This document shows positions 17,369-26,977 of a DNA stretch of 38,764 nucleotides, in pieces (positions within the stretch are counted from its first letter, which is position 1; each line of letters begins with the position of its first letter). The DNA comes from Desulfobacteraceae bacterium (GTDB taxonomy: Bacteria > Desulfobacterota > Desulfobacteria > Desulfobacterales > Desulfobacteraceae): contig JAAEMK010000682.1 of assembly GCA_024225635.1 (NCBI GenBank), forward strand, positions 1 to 38,764, written 5' to 3'. The notes beneath the pieces are model-generated. The model saw only the letters and a program-made list of their open reading frames with translations. It was not told the DNA's origin and ran no database searches. The position numbers and the translations under genes are program-made.

Positions 17369-20085
17369 TGAGCAAAAATTGCAGAAATGATTGTGTGGAG
17401 ACCCTGGATTATCCTAAAAAGATATGGAACCGGGCAGGGCTGTCCCGCATCGGTTACCGTGTGGCCACCTATTCCGGTTTTCGTGAAGCTTTGCTTCGAA
17501 AACTTGACGCGGAACCCATGCTTTCCTCCTGGACCCACCGCAGGGCAGATGATCCCGGCATTGCTCTTTTGGAGGGGGCCTCCATCCTGGGGGATATTCT
17601 TACCTTTTACCAGGAACTCTACGCAAACGAAGCTTATCTGAGGACGGCCCAATGGAGGGAGAGCATTGGGGATTTGGTCCGTCTCGTGGGGTACCGTCTC
17701 TCCCCGGGCCTGGGGGGCAAGGCCGTATTCGCCTTTGAGGTAAAGGGGGACAAGTCCGTGGTGATCCCGGCGGGATTTCCGGTCAAGGCCCAGGTGAAAG
17801 GGTCGGAAAAGCCGGTTGATTTTCAAATAAAAAAACAGGCCGTTGCCTGGCCCAACCTCAGCCGGTTTTATCTGTATCGTCCCGCAACCATACCGGATTT
17901 CACCTCAAAAATGTCGGCTTTTTCCACGGATACCCTGGGGCTTAAGCAGGCCGGGATCGAGATCAACAAGGACGATCGCCTGCTGTTGCTGGATACCACC
18001 AAAGGCCCCACGGACAACGCTCAAATTGTCGTTGTAAAGGAGGTTGAGGAACAGTTTGAAAGGACCGTCATCAAGATTGAAGGCGCATGGAATAAAGGAC
18101 AGGGCCTTGGAAATATCAAGGCCTTCAAGCTGGGGCGTTCCTTCCGTCATTTCGGCCATAACGGGCCTTTGCAGGTGGTTGACAAAAATGATCCCACCTC
18201 GAAAATGATATCCGTCAAATTCGACAGAAAGCTCCATGGAAAGACGGAAACGGCATCAACGGAAAAATGGTCCGTTCAACCCCCCATCCAGTCCACTGAG
18301 ATTCCCCTGGACAGTGAGGTGGATGACTTCGTGGTTGGAAGCAGGGTGGTGATCCAGGGATTGAAATCCGCTGACGGCCAGGCATACAAAAATTTCAAAA
18401 ATCTGATATTTTTCCTGCTTTACGCGACAGGGTTCGGATTGAAGAATGTCTTTGGCGGAACCATGGTCAGGGAGGTCAAAAGCGCAAGGTCCGGCACCAT
18501 TACCTGGGGGGCCATGAACGGCAGTTCCACCATCATCGAGCTTTCAGGGGAGATGGATGACTGGGGGATTCTTGTAAAGCCGGTAAAGAGAATCCACGAT
18601 ACACTGGTAACGAATATCCGCAACCTCGTCATCCACGAAACCCTCGGGAAGAGCGCTGTCACCCTCACAAACGTCCGGCGGGCCGATTCTTCGGCAGACG
18701 GTAAAACTCTTTACTTTTATGGGGATGCAGGCGACTACAAGCAGCTGGATAAGCGAAAGCTTGCCTTTGTGAAAAAAGACGGCACCTCCATGGAGACCAC
18801 GGTCGTCACCGTGGCTGCCGGGTTGTCGGACCCGAAAAAAAAGAAATTGAGGCCCGTTACATTGAAAAGCCCCCTGAAAGCGGGGTTTGCTTTGGCCGAT
18901 TTTCCCCTTGAAAAACCCGGGGTGACCGTCCATGGAAACCTGGCAGAGGGCGGCCAGGGCTGGAAGGAAAAGGACGCCGTCCTTGGCAACGGTGACAGCC
19001 GCCGGACATTCCAGACCTTTAAACTCCCAAAGTCGCCCCTGACCTATCACCTCTCTTCCGGGGAGACTCCCCCGGAAGTGCCGGAACTTAAGGTCTATGT
19101 AAATGACCGCCTGTGGAAGAGGGTGGCTTCCTTTTTTGGCCGTGGCTCCGGGGAGGAGATATATATTGTCCGTGAAGATGCCAAAGGGGAAAGCTGGGTG
19201 CAGTTCGGGGATGGAAAAACAGGCGCCCGGCTTCCCTCGGGCATAAAAAATGTGGCCGCAAAATACAGGACCGGTACGGGGGCTTACGGCGCCCTCAAGG
19301 ACGGGACAACCGTGCAGCCGGGGGGGAAGCTCGACCGCCTGAAAAAGATCCGGTTGCCCGGGGGGGCCTCCGGCGGTTCCAAACCCGAAACCGGGGACAA
19401 TGCCAAAGAAGCTGCGCCGGGAAAGATCCAGAGCCTGGGCCGCCTTGTGGGACTGAAGGATTTTGAAAGTGAAACCCTGGCCATATCCGGTGTCTCAAAG
19501 GCCATGGCCGCCTGGGAGCTTGTGGACAACGTTCCATCGGTTGTCCTGACGGTGTTGATGGAAACAGGGCGGGCCGACGAGCTGAAAACCGTGAGAAAAA
19601 ACCTGAACGATTATAACAGCTCCAGGGGACCCCGGCGGTTCCCCATTGATGTTCAGCCGGGCAAGCGCCTTTATGTGTACATGGATGTTGTCTACGGGCT
19701 TCATCCCTCCTTCCTGGAAGGGAAGGTTGAAAAGGCGATCAGGCAAGCGTTGGGGGGGGCCGGGGATGACGGAAGCAACACCAATGCTTCTTCCGGTGTT
19801 TCAGAAAGTGGTTCATCCGGGCTTTTCGGGATTCATCAGCGTGGCTTTGGACAGAACGAGTACGCCACAAGGATCGCGGGAACCATTCAAAATGTCAAAG
19901 GGGTGATGTGGGCAAAGATTATCGCTCTGGGATCTTTAGAGGGCGGCTCGGACAAACCCTCCAGGCTTGTTGCGCCCAAGGAACCAAAGCCCCTGAACCC
20001 GGTCATCTCCTGCGGTGATTCGTACATATTGAGCCTGTTCAAGGATCATCTTCAAATTTCGGCTTCCAAAGGTCAATCCACATAA
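17368..20085 (+). CDS. Second large baseplate protein (J-like, Afp12 type)
   Basis: 905 aa. Residues about 45-130 (WTHRRADDPGIALLEGASILGDILTFYQELYANEAYLRTA, then LVRLVGYRLSPGLGG) give the second class of putative baseplate assembly protein that pairs with the previous one in eCIS baseplates. A J-like core is seen late: WVQFGDGKTGARLPSG (about 610-625) and LVGLKDFESETLAISGVSKAMAAW (about 690-715). The middle (about 170-580) is a long beta-rich insertion. The C-terminus carries a Gly/Ser/Asn-rich stretch (about 800-820) inside the tail-end domain. Together with 14732-17293 it would form the wedge ring. Confidence 0.88.
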   Translation: MSKNCRNDCVETLDYPKKIWNRAGLSRIGYRVATYSGFREALLRKLDAEPMLSSWTHRRADDPGIALLEGASILGDILTFYQELYANEAYLRTAQWRESIGDLVRLVGYRLSPGLGGKAVFAFEVKGDKSVVIPAGFPVKAQVKGSEKPVDFQIKKQAVAWPNLSRFYLYRPATIPDFTSKMSAFSTDTLGLKQAGIEINKDDRLLLLDTTKGPTDNAQIVVVKEVEEQFERTVIKIEGAWNKGQGLGNIKAFKLGRSFRHFGHNGPLQVVDKNDPTSKMISVKFDRKLHGKTETASTEKWSVQPPIQSTEIPLDSEVDDFVVGSRVVIQGLKSADGQAYKNFKNLIFFLLYATGFGLKNVFGGTMVREVKSARSGTITWGAMNGSSTIIELSGEMDDWGILVKPVKRIHDTLVTNIRNLVIHETLGKSAVTLTNVRRADSSADGKTLYFYGDAGDYKQLDKRKLAFVKKDGTSMETTVVTVAAGLSDPKKKKLRPVTLKSPLKAGFALADFPLEKPGVTVHGNLAEGGQGWKEKDAVLGNGDSRRTFQTFKLPKSPLTYHLSSGETPPEVPELKVYVNDRLWKRVASFFGRGSGEEIYIVREDAKGESWVQFGDGKTGARLPSGIKNVAAKYRTGTGAYGALKDGTTVQPGGKLDRLKKIRLPGGASGGSKPETGDNAKEAAPGKIQSLGRLVGLKDFESETLAISGVSKAMAAWELVDNVPSVVLTVLMETGRADELKTVRKNLNDYNSSRGPRRFPIDVQPGKRLYVYMDVVYGLHPSFLEGKVEKAIRQALGGAGDDGSNTNASSGVSESGSSGLFGIHQRGFGQNEYATRIAGTIQNVKGVMWAKIIALGSLEGGSDKPSRLVAPKEPKPLNPVISCGDSYILSLFKDHLQISASKGQST

Positions 20086-20096
20086 GGAGTGTTGAT

Positions 20097-22517
20097 ATGG
20101 GTGAAAAGCGTGTACCTCTCTATGACCGGCTGCCTGAAATTTACAGGATCAAGGACCTGGAGCAGTCGCCCCCGGGCCGGTTGAAAAGCTACCTTGCCCT
20201 TGTTGAGGAGGTGTTTGGAGAGATCCATGAAAATATCGAGTCCCTGTATCACGATCTGTTTATCGACACCTGTGACGACTGGGTGATTCCCTATATCGGA
20301 GACCTGCTCGGCACAAGCCACCTCAAGGGAAATTCCTGGACCCTGAGGGCCGATGTCAGCGATACCATCGCCCTTCGCCGCCGCAAGGGCACCATTGGCG
20401 CAATTGAACTTCTGACCTATAATCTTACCCAGTGGGGTGTCCACTGCCTGGAGCTTAAGGAAAACCTGGTGTGGAACCACCATCTCAATCACCAGCGGCC
20501 GGACAGGGGGACCGTTCCCCTCGGGAACCCTTCAATGCTTACCCTTGTTAACACCCCGTTTGATCCCTTTGGCCATACGGTTGACCTGAAACCGCCGGCC
20601 TTTGGAAATATTCGATACAATCTGCCCAACCTTGCCATCTTTCTCTGGCGGCTGGAGGCGTATCAGATCCCTGTTTCCCAGCCCGACCCCCAGGGCGCGC
20701 ACACAAGGGACACCGCCATTGACCTTGTGAAATTCCCGGATGCCGCCGCCTTCATTGCAAGGTTTAATGTCCATCCCCTGGGCGAGCCCGTAAGGCTCTT
20801 CAATACCCACGGCTTTGATCCGGACAGGAAACCGCCCGTTGTAACCCAACTGGATGAAACCCCGGGCCCCATTGCCACGGCCCGGCTGAACGGGGATTCC
20901 CAACACGGAAATCCTGAAGCCTATGTTGCTGTCGACACCTATGACCATACCGACCCGGACCTGGAATCCCTGGACATATCGGATGCGGGCCTTCAAATGC
21001 ATCTGCCCGAATCCCGGTTTGCCGGAGAGATCTGGCCAAGACCTGAAGATCCCCAGGTCTGGTCCCTCAGGGGAGGGAACCTGTGCGCCTGGGAGAAAGG
21101 GCTTTCGCCTCCCCTGGAGGATCATGAAATCGTCATTGATCCGGTCATCGGCAGAATCGTCTTTGGCGTGGATACAAAAGCGAAGGCAAACGCCTTGATC
21201 GACCATCTGTTGCTGACATATACCCATGGGGCGGTGGGGCCGGTGGGGGCCCATCCCCTGTCCTGTCCTTCCCCGCCCCTGGAATACCATGGCGAGCCCG
21301 TGGACAAGAGGGAGGTCAATTACCACCAGGACCCCGGCGGGCTCCTGGACCGGCTTGACAATATCCATACATCCGGGTCGCCCATTGTCATTGAAATCCA
21401 GGACAGCATGACCCACCACCTGGACCTTACCGGCCTGGGGGGGACCATTATCGAAGACGGGGGCGTGAATTTGCAGTTGAACAGGTCCCTGATCATCCGT
21501 GCCGCCGACAACCAGCGGCCCGTCATCCGGCTTGCCCATCCCCTGGGTTTCAGGCCCGCCAATGTCAAGGGCGCAAATGAAACGGAGCAAAACCGGTTTG
21601 ACGCGGTCATGTCCCATCTCACCGTAAGGTTTGAGGGGTTGTATCTCACCCGGAGCGATAGCTTTCCCGGGGGGAAACCCCTGATTGCACGGGCGGCGCT
21701 GCACAGCCTTGAAATGATCGGCTGCACCCTGGATCCGGGCGGGTTCAAAAAGCACGACGGCAGCCGTGCCCCGGTTTTTCCTTCCATGGAACTCAAGGAA
21801 CCCTATGGGTTTGCGGACGGGGATGACGAAGACGCCTTTAATCAAACCCCTGAAATCATCCTCCGGCGCGTCATTACCGGCCCCTTGTTCATGGATACCG
21901 GCTACAGGCTGTTCCTTGGGGACACTATCATCGATGGGGGCAGCGGCGTCGGCCATGGGCCGGGGAGCCCTGACTTTGCAGTTTCAGGCGCGGGTCCCGC
22001 GCCGTCAAGTTCATGGGGACCGGCCACCCAGGCCAACGGTGTCACGGTATTCGGCCGCATGCGGGTGGAGAGCATCTCCGGCCGGGGGGGCATATGGGTC
22101 CATAGCCTGGAGGTTCTCAATAACCAGAAGGGGTGCATACGTTTCAGCTGTTTTTCAGGCCGGGATGACAGGCTGCCCCGGAATATAGGCTGCGTAAACG
22201 GCAAAGAGGCCCGGCTGCGGTTTGTCAGCGAGATATTCGGCAGGCCGGCCTATGGGCAACTGGCCCGGACCAGTGATTTTCGAATCCGGGAGCAGGGACC
22301 CCGGCGGACGGAACTGCGGCAATCCGGCAGTGAGTTCCCGGCCGGTGGCGACCCGAACTATGCCGTAACCTTTGAGGGTCAAAAGGTGTACAAGCTGGGG
22401 GATCAGATGGGGGCGTTCGGGTTTCTTTTGGAGGCCCACAAGTGGCGAAACATTCAGATTCGTTTCCGGGAATTTATGCCGGTGGGAGTGAGACCGTTGC
22501 TGATACAGGTGACTTAA
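20097..22517 (+). CDS. Tail protein I-like baseplate/fibre-connector protein
   Basis: 806 aa. The first ~120 residues (YDRLPEIYRIKDLEQSPPG, LKSYLALVEEVFGEIHENIESLYHDLF, CDDWVIPYIGDLLGTSHL, RRRKGTIGAIELL) match the phage tail protein I pattern, extended as in phage-tail-like clusters. The remainder is a long region rich in beta-prone segments and histidines; ITTHHLDLTGLGGTI-like stretches and 'IIEDGGVNLQLNRSLIIRAADNQRPVIRL' style strands suggest a beta-helical or sandwich part. It probably links the baseplate wedge to the fibre encoded downstream. It follows the J-like gene by 11 nt with GGAGTG before the start. Confidence 0.8.
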   Translation: MGEKRVPLYDRLPEIYRIKDLEQSPPGRLKSYLALVEEVFGEIHENIESLYHDLFIDTCDDWVIPYIGDLLGTSHLKGNSWTLRADVSDTIALRRRKGTIGAIELLTYNLTQWGVHCLELKENLVWNHHLNHQRPDRGTVPLGNPSMLTLVNTPFDPFGHTVDLKPPAFGNIRYNLPNLAIFLWRLEAYQIPVSQPDPQGAHTRDTAIDLVKFPDAAAFIARFNVHPLGEPVRLFNTHGFDPDRKPPVVTQLDETPGPIATARLNGDSQHGNPEAYVAVDTYDHTDPDLESLDISDAGLQMHLPESRFAGEIWPRPEDPQVWSLRGGNLCAWEKGLSPPLEDHEIVIDPVIGRIVFGVDTKAKANALIDHLLLTYTHGAVGPVGAHPLSCPSPPLEYHGEPVDKREVNYHQDPGGLLDRLDNIHTSGSPIVIEIQDSMTHHLDLTGLGGTIIEDGGVNLQLNRSLIIRAADNQRPVIRLAHPLGFRPANVKGANETEQNRFDAVMSHLTVRFEGLYLTRSDSFPGGKPLIARAALHSLEMIGCTLDPGGFKKHDGSRAPVFPSMELKEPYGFADGDDEDAFNQTPEIILRRVITGPLFMDTGYRLFLGDTIIDGGSGVGHGPGSPDFAVSGAGPAPSSSWGPATQANGVTVFGRMRVESISGRGGIWVHSLEVLNNQKGCIRFSCFSGRDDRLPRNIGCVNGKEARLRFVSEIFGRPAYGQLARTSDFRIREQGPRRTELRQSGSEFPAGGDPNYAVTFEGQKVYKLGDQMGAFGFLLEAHKWRNIQIRFREFMPVGVRPLLIQVT

Positions 22518-22527
22518 GGAGAGCAAA

Positions 22528-25500
22528 ATGAAAGGCGATTTTTCCAACTGGGATTTTGACGGCAAGAAAAATTACAGCGGCGTTTTGCACCAGCAGGGCA
22601 GGGTGCTGCTCGATACCGACTGGAACGCCCAGACCCGAATAACAGCTGACTGGCAGGACCAGGCGGGCCGGGACGCCATCGGACCGGCAGTGGCGGCAAT
22701 ACCATTAAGCGAGCCTGACGGATTCAAGGTCTTCAAGGCCGGCAAGGCTGGCAAGGCTGGCAAGGCCGGTAAGGCTGGCAAGGCCGGTAAGGCCGGTAAG
22801 GCCGGGGCCGTCACAAGTCCGGAGGGTGAGAAGGCAAAGCTGGGCGTCAAACCGGGAAGAACCTGGGCGGATGGAATGCTTGTCCGTCTGGACGGAAAAA
22901 CAGAGGTTACTCTTACTGCCACCTATCTTAAAGATCCAAAAACGCCGATCGGGTCCGGCACACGGGACGGGGTCGTCCTGGAGGTCCGGCGGGAAGCCGT
23001 CAACGGGTTTCAGATACCGGAGGAGCTGATTGAACCGGCCCTGGGCGGACCCGATACCACGGAACGGCTCCACACGGCAATGGCCTTCAGGCTGCTCCGC
23101 CTGGAAGCCGGGGACACCTGTGAGACGTTCCGGGATAAGCTGAAACACGACATTTCGGACCGGGGAAATCTGAAGGTGACCCTGGCCCCGGTCTCAAAGA
23201 TAGACGGCGACTGCCCGGTGATGGAGGGCGGCGGTTACACAGGGTTTGAGCATTCCCTTTACCGGATTGAGATTGCCCGGGTAACGAGCGGCGCTTCCCC
23301 CATGTTCAAATGGTCCCGGTTCAACGGGGGGCTGGTAGGACGGGGCAAATTTGATTCAACGACCCCAAAAGCCGTCATTACCGCCAACCTCCAGCCCATT
23401 ATCACCTCGGGGCTGGATGGTTTCTATCTTGAAGCGGTTGAGTACGACAAGGAGCGCGGGCTCTGGGATGTGACCTATGGGGCAAAGGTGACACTGACCG
23501 GCGACAACGAAATACAGTTACCGGCCACGGCTCTCTTCGGCAGTATCCCGGCTGCCGGTAAGACGGTCTTTTTCCGGCTCTGGGACGGGATAGAAAAACT
23601 ATCCGGCTTTCCTTCGGCCATTTCCCCTGCAAAGCCAAAGACCTTGATTAACGGTATCCGCCTGGAGTTCGATCTTGGCGGCGGCATGGAGTACATGGCC
23701 GGTGATTTCTGGACCTTTGAACTGCGGGCGGGGGGGATCGGCAATTCCCAGCTGATTACGGACGGACCGCCCCAAGGCATCCGCTATCACCGGGTGCCCC
23801 TGGCAATCCTCAATTGGGACGGCAAGAAAATCAAAGAGGATAAGATCGATGATTGCCGGAGGATATTCCATCCCTTGACCGATCTTCAAGGCTGCTGCAC
23901 CGTGACCGTTGGCAGGGGCGGCGATTTTGACGAGATCCGGAAGGCCGTGGATTATCTGGATACGGAGGTGGGGGGCCGGATATGCCTGCTGCCGGGGGAG
24001 TATGTTGAGAACGTTAAAATCCACGACCGGTCAAACATCTTCCTCCATGGATGCGGCGAACAAAGTAAAATAACGGCAAAGGCGGCATTGCCGGTCATAG
24101 ATGTGGTTGATTCCACCAACATCCGGATCGAGTCCCTTGCCGTTTCCGCCCATGAAGGGGGAACCGGCATCCATGTTCACGGGTCTCCGCAAACCGTGGG
24201 AAAACCCGCCTCCACCCGTAATATCCTGTTGACCGGCCTTGTGGTGGAGGCTGATTCAAAAAGCGCTGTAAAAGTGCTGGACGGCCGTTTTGTCACCATA
24301 CGCGAATCCCTTATTCAAATGAAAAAGCATACCAGGGTCTCCTGGCCGGCCATATTCTTTGTGGGCGATGACGGAGTGATCCAGGACAATAAAATCCAGG
24401 TGGGGGCCGGGCAGGCCGTGGATCTTGAGAACCTTGCGGATATTGCGCCCCCGGCAGGCCGGGGCGGGGTTCAGATTGGCGGTACCTCCGACCGGGTTCG
24501 CATTGTCAACAATGAGATCCTCGGCGGCTCCGGCAATGGAATTACTTTGGGTCATATCCTGCTGACGGACGGCCGGGACCGCACCGATATCCCTTTCCCA
24601 ACTTATTTTGAGAGGGATAATCCATGTTATCCATGCCTTTCGGCGGATGATACCCTGGAGGCCATCGATGATGGGGATGACAACCGGGTGCGGACCTCCG
24701 CGGGTCCCCTCAGCGAGATCCTCATCCGGGGCAACCGCATTTATGATATGGGCATGAATGGTGTGGGCGTGGCCGCCTTCTTCAATCCGGAAGAGATAGA
24801 TAAGCTGGAAGAACTTGGAAAAACAGCCAATCTGCTCATCAGCGTCAACCGGCTCACCATCCTGGACAATGATATTCGTAACTGCCTTAAGGGTGAGCTT
24901 GCATCCATAACCAAGGCAATGCTGGGGAAAAAGGGATACGGGGGCATCTCCCTGGGGGATGTGGAACATCTGGTGGTCCGGGAAAACCGCATTGAGGACA
25001 ACGGAGCAAAGGTTGAAAAAGGAGAGCCCATATGCGGTGTCTTTGTTCTCCACGGTGAAGGCATTGACATCTCAGGGAACCGGATCGTCAATAACGGGGT
25101 TAAAGGGAGTTCATACCGGCAGGGCCCCCGGGGCGGAATCGTCATTGTACAGGGGGTTGCCCCTTCCTCGGAATACGGTGTTGAGGCGCTTCAGCTGAAA
25201 TATCCCCTTAAGGAGGGGGCACCCGCCGTCAGAATCCACGATAATGTGGTGGTGACGCCCGCCGGCCGGGCCCTTTCCCTCACCGCCTTGGGCCCGGTAT
25301 CCGTGACCGGCAATCAATTCACCACCAGGGATATATGTCCGGGGCAAGGGGTGGAGCCCTACCTGGGGGCAACGGTATCTATCTTGAACCTGGGTGTTTC
25401 CAATGAGCTTTACGGCCAGCTGTTCCTGTTTTTCCTTCTTTCCTATCTGAACACGGATTCCCTCAGGCCCGACGGCGGTGTGAAGGTGACCGATGACGGG

Positions 25501-25980
25501 ATAAATATAAAGGCCGGGTCCGATGAAACACCGGCATATGAATGTATCGCCAACGGAAATGTGCTGTTCAGCGACAACCAGTGCCTGCTGGACCTTTTTG
25601 ATACGCAAAGTGACCTGGCATGGCTCTCGTCGTCCATATTCATCGCAACCCTGGACGATATCGGTTTCCATGACAATCAATGTGATTTCGATGCCGTGCC
25701 GGCCATGGACTTTATCCTTTCCCAGGCCATTCTCCTGGGTTTTTCCCTGCGGGTGGGCAATAACAGGTTCAAGGAGGGCTTTTTGCTTAATTCCCTGTTT
25801 TCCGCCATCACCCATGGGTTACTCAACATGACTACCCACAATCAAGCCACCCACTGTCTCTGGATCAACGGTGTTTGGGGTACAGGTTCACCCAATACGG
25901 TCCTGTGGTCATCCGTTACGGGGAAAAAAGAATCCTACTGCGATATTTTTAAAAATATGTTTGGCGAATGGAGAAATTAG
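22528..25980 (+). CDS. Beta-helix tail fibre / receptor-binding candidate with DUF6519-like N-terminus
   Basis: 1150 aa, the largest gene here. The N-terminus (MKGDFSNWDFDGKKNYSGVL, then QQGRVLLDTDWNAQ) is the DUF6519-type start that I associate with phage-tail-like clusters. A (KAG)8 tract occupies residues about 70-93. From about residue 455 (TVGRGGDFDEIRKAVDYLD) onward there are repeated N-x-I/V turns (NIRIESLAVS, IVNNEILGG, LIRGNRIYDM, VVRENRIEDN, DISGNRIVNN), the signature of a right-handed parallel beta-helix of the pectin-lyase type. This fold is common in fibres and carbohydrate-binding or -degrading tail proteins. Position after the tail-I-like gene fits a host-recognition fibre. No catalytic site was identified. 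Confidence 0.8.
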   Translation: MKGDFSNWDFDGKKNYSGVLHQQGRVLLDTDWNAQTRITADWQDQAGRDAIGPAVAAIPLSEPDGFKVFKAGKAGKAGKAGKAGKAGKAGKAGAVTSPEGEKAKLGVKPGRTWADGMLVRLDGKTEVTLTATYLKDPKTPIGSGTRDGVVLEVRREAVNGFQIPEELIEPALGGPDTTERLHTAMAFRLLRLEAGDTCETFRDKLKHDISDRGNLKVTLAPVSKIDGDCPVMEGGGYTGFEHSLYRIEIARVTSGASPMFKWSRFNGGLVGRGKFDSTTPKAVITANLQPIITSGLDGFYLEAVEYDKERGLWDVTYGAKVTLTGDNEIQLPATALFGSIPAAGKTVFFRLWDGIEKLSGFPSAISPAKPKTLINGIRLEFDLGGGMEYMAGDFWTFELRAGGIGNSQLITDGPPQGIRYHRVPLAILNWDGKKIKEDKIDDCRRIFHPLTDLQGCCTVTVGRGGDFDEIRKAVDYLDTEVGGRICLLPGEYVENVKIHDRSNIFLHGCGEQSKITAKAALPVIDVVDSTNIRIESLAVSAHEGGTGIHVHGSPQTVGKPASTRNILLTGLVVEADSKSAVKVLDGRFVTIRESLIQMKKHTRVSWPAIFFVGDDGVIQDNKIQVGAGQAVDLENLADIAPPAGRGGVQIGGTSDRVRIVNNEILGGSGNGITLGHILLTDGRDRTDIPFPTYFERDNPCYPCLSADDTLEAIDDGDDNRVRTSAGPLSEILIRGNRIYDMGMNGVGVAAFFNPEEIDKLEELGKTANLLISVNRLTILDNDIRNCLKGELASITKAMLGKKGYGGISLGDVEHLVVRENRIEDNGAKVEKGEPICGVFVLHGEGIDISGNRIVNNGVKGSSYRQGPRGGIVIVQGVAPSSEYGVEALQLKYPLKEGAPAVRIHDNVVVTPAGRALSLTALGPVSVTGNQFTTRDICPGQGVEPYLGATVSILNLGVSNELYGQLFLFFLLSYLNTDSLRPDGGVKVTDDGINIKAGSDETPAYECIANGNVLFSDNQCLLDLFDTQSDLAWLSSSIFIATLDDIGFHDNQCDFDAVPAMDFILSQAILLGFSLRVGNNRFKEGFLLNSLFSAITHGLLNMTTHNQATHCLWINGVWGTGSPNTVLWSSVTGKKESYCDIFKNMFGEWRN
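22735..22806 (+). repeat. 9-bp tandem repeat encoding (Lys-Ala-Gly)8
   Basis: Eight consecutive copies of AAGGCYGGY, differing only at third codon positions, encode KAG repeats. This cationic, collagen-like or flexible linker separates the N-terminal attachment domain from the rest of the fibre. Unit changes stay in frame, so the linker length can drift by slippage. Confidence 0.95.
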
Positions 25981-25992
25981 GGAGAAGATAAC

Positions 25993-26967
25993 ATGGATAA
26001 CACGATCAAGGGTAAGGATATAAACATTTCCTTCAGCGATATCTCCCGGAAATTCGAGGGCCGGCTCAAGGGCGCGGACCGGGACCGCCTCAAGGGGCTG
26101 GGGGAATTGAGCCTCACGAAAAGAGTAAAAGCCGCGGGACTTAAGCAGGAGAAGGAACGCCTGATGGAAAAGCTGGGGCCTGATGACCCAAGGGTGGAAA
26201 AAATTCGTAACAGGGAAAGAAATGAGAAGTTTCTATCCCGTAACCTGGCACAGGAAATCCAGCGCGCCGGAACCGATGTGTCCGGTTTTGAACGGGAAGC
26301 CTGGAACCTTTTCGGCCATGTCCGGGACAGGAACGGCCTGGGCGTACCGGGTCTCACCGTTGCTCTTTTTGATGAAAACGGAAACTGGATCAGGAAAATG
26401 GGATACGGGTGTACGGACAAGGACGGCTCTTTTTCCATCATCTATCCATCAAAAGGCGAGGAAAAAAGGAAGATCCCGGATTCCCCGAAGGTATTCATTC
26501 ATGTTACCGACAAGGATTACAGGGTTTTATACAAGGACAGCGAACCACTTTATCCCTTGATCGGACAGATGGACTACCGGGAGATTTATCTTACAAAGGA
26601 AGAGGTCTGCACACCTCCTGAGCCCGGACAGGAGGAGCCACCGGCGGAACCCGGCAGATGGATCGTCAAAGGAAGGGTCGCGGACCTGGACGGCCGCGGC
26701 ATCGCAGCAGCAAAGGTGAGCCTCTACGACAAGGACCTCGTCTTTGAGGAAAGGCTGGGGACAACGCTTACGGACGATGACGGAAATTTTATGGCCAGCT
26801 ATGAAGTTGAAGAATTCCCTGACCTCTTTGAAGCAAAACCCGGCATCTATCTGAAGGTGCTGGATGAAAACGGAAAGCTGCTTTATGCTTCAAAGAAAAA
26901 AGTCAAATGCAGGGCGGGACGCATCGAAACTTTTGATATAAAGGCCAAAAGGAAAGCGGGCAGATGA
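25993..26967 (+). CDS. Two transthyretin-like (carboxypeptidase regulatory-like) domains with helical N-terminus
   Basis: 324 aa. The N-terminal ~95 residues are charged and helical (RDRLKGLGELSLTKRVKAAG, LGPDDPRVEKIRNRERNEKFL). Two related beta-sandwich repeats follow: WNLFGHVRDRNGLGVPGLTVALFDENG ... TDKDGSFSI (about 102-145) and WIVKGRVADLDGRGIAAAKVSLYDKD ... TDDDGNFMASY (about 222-272). The pattern 'G.V.D..G.G..G..V.L.D... T..DG.F' is that of carboxypeptidase regulatory-like/Cna-B-type domains, often used as adhesive or spacer modules. It sits between fibre and cargo candidate genes, 12 nt after the fibre gene, so it may be a fibre accessory or a cargo adaptor. No signal peptide is seen. 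Confidence 0.72.
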   Translation: MDNTIKGKDINISFSDISRKFEGRLKGADRDRLKGLGELSLTKRVKAAGLKQEKERLMEKLGPDDPRVEKIRNRERNEKFLSRNLAQEIQRAGTDVSGFEREAWNLFGHVRDRNGLGVPGLTVALFDENGNWIRKMGYGCTDKDGSFSIIYPSKGEEKRKIPDSPKVFIHVTDKDYRVLYKDSEPLYPLIGQMDYREIYLTKEEVCTPPEPGQEEPPAEPGRWIVKGRVADLDGRGIAAAKVSLYDKDLVFEERLGTTLTDDDGNFMASYEVEEFPDLFEAKPGIYLKVLDENGKLLYASKKKVKCRAGRIETFDIKAKRKAGR

Positions 26968-26977
26968 AAGGGGAAAG

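Noticed and set aside
20532-21956. 474-codon open frame on the minus strand
   Set aside because: It lies wholly opposite the tail-I-like gene, whose codons and motifs are convincing. The reverse frame has no recognisable motifs and results from the high GC content.
22735-22806. Tandem repeats as a CRISPR array
   Set aside because: The 9-bp units are contiguous without spacers and encode protein in frame.
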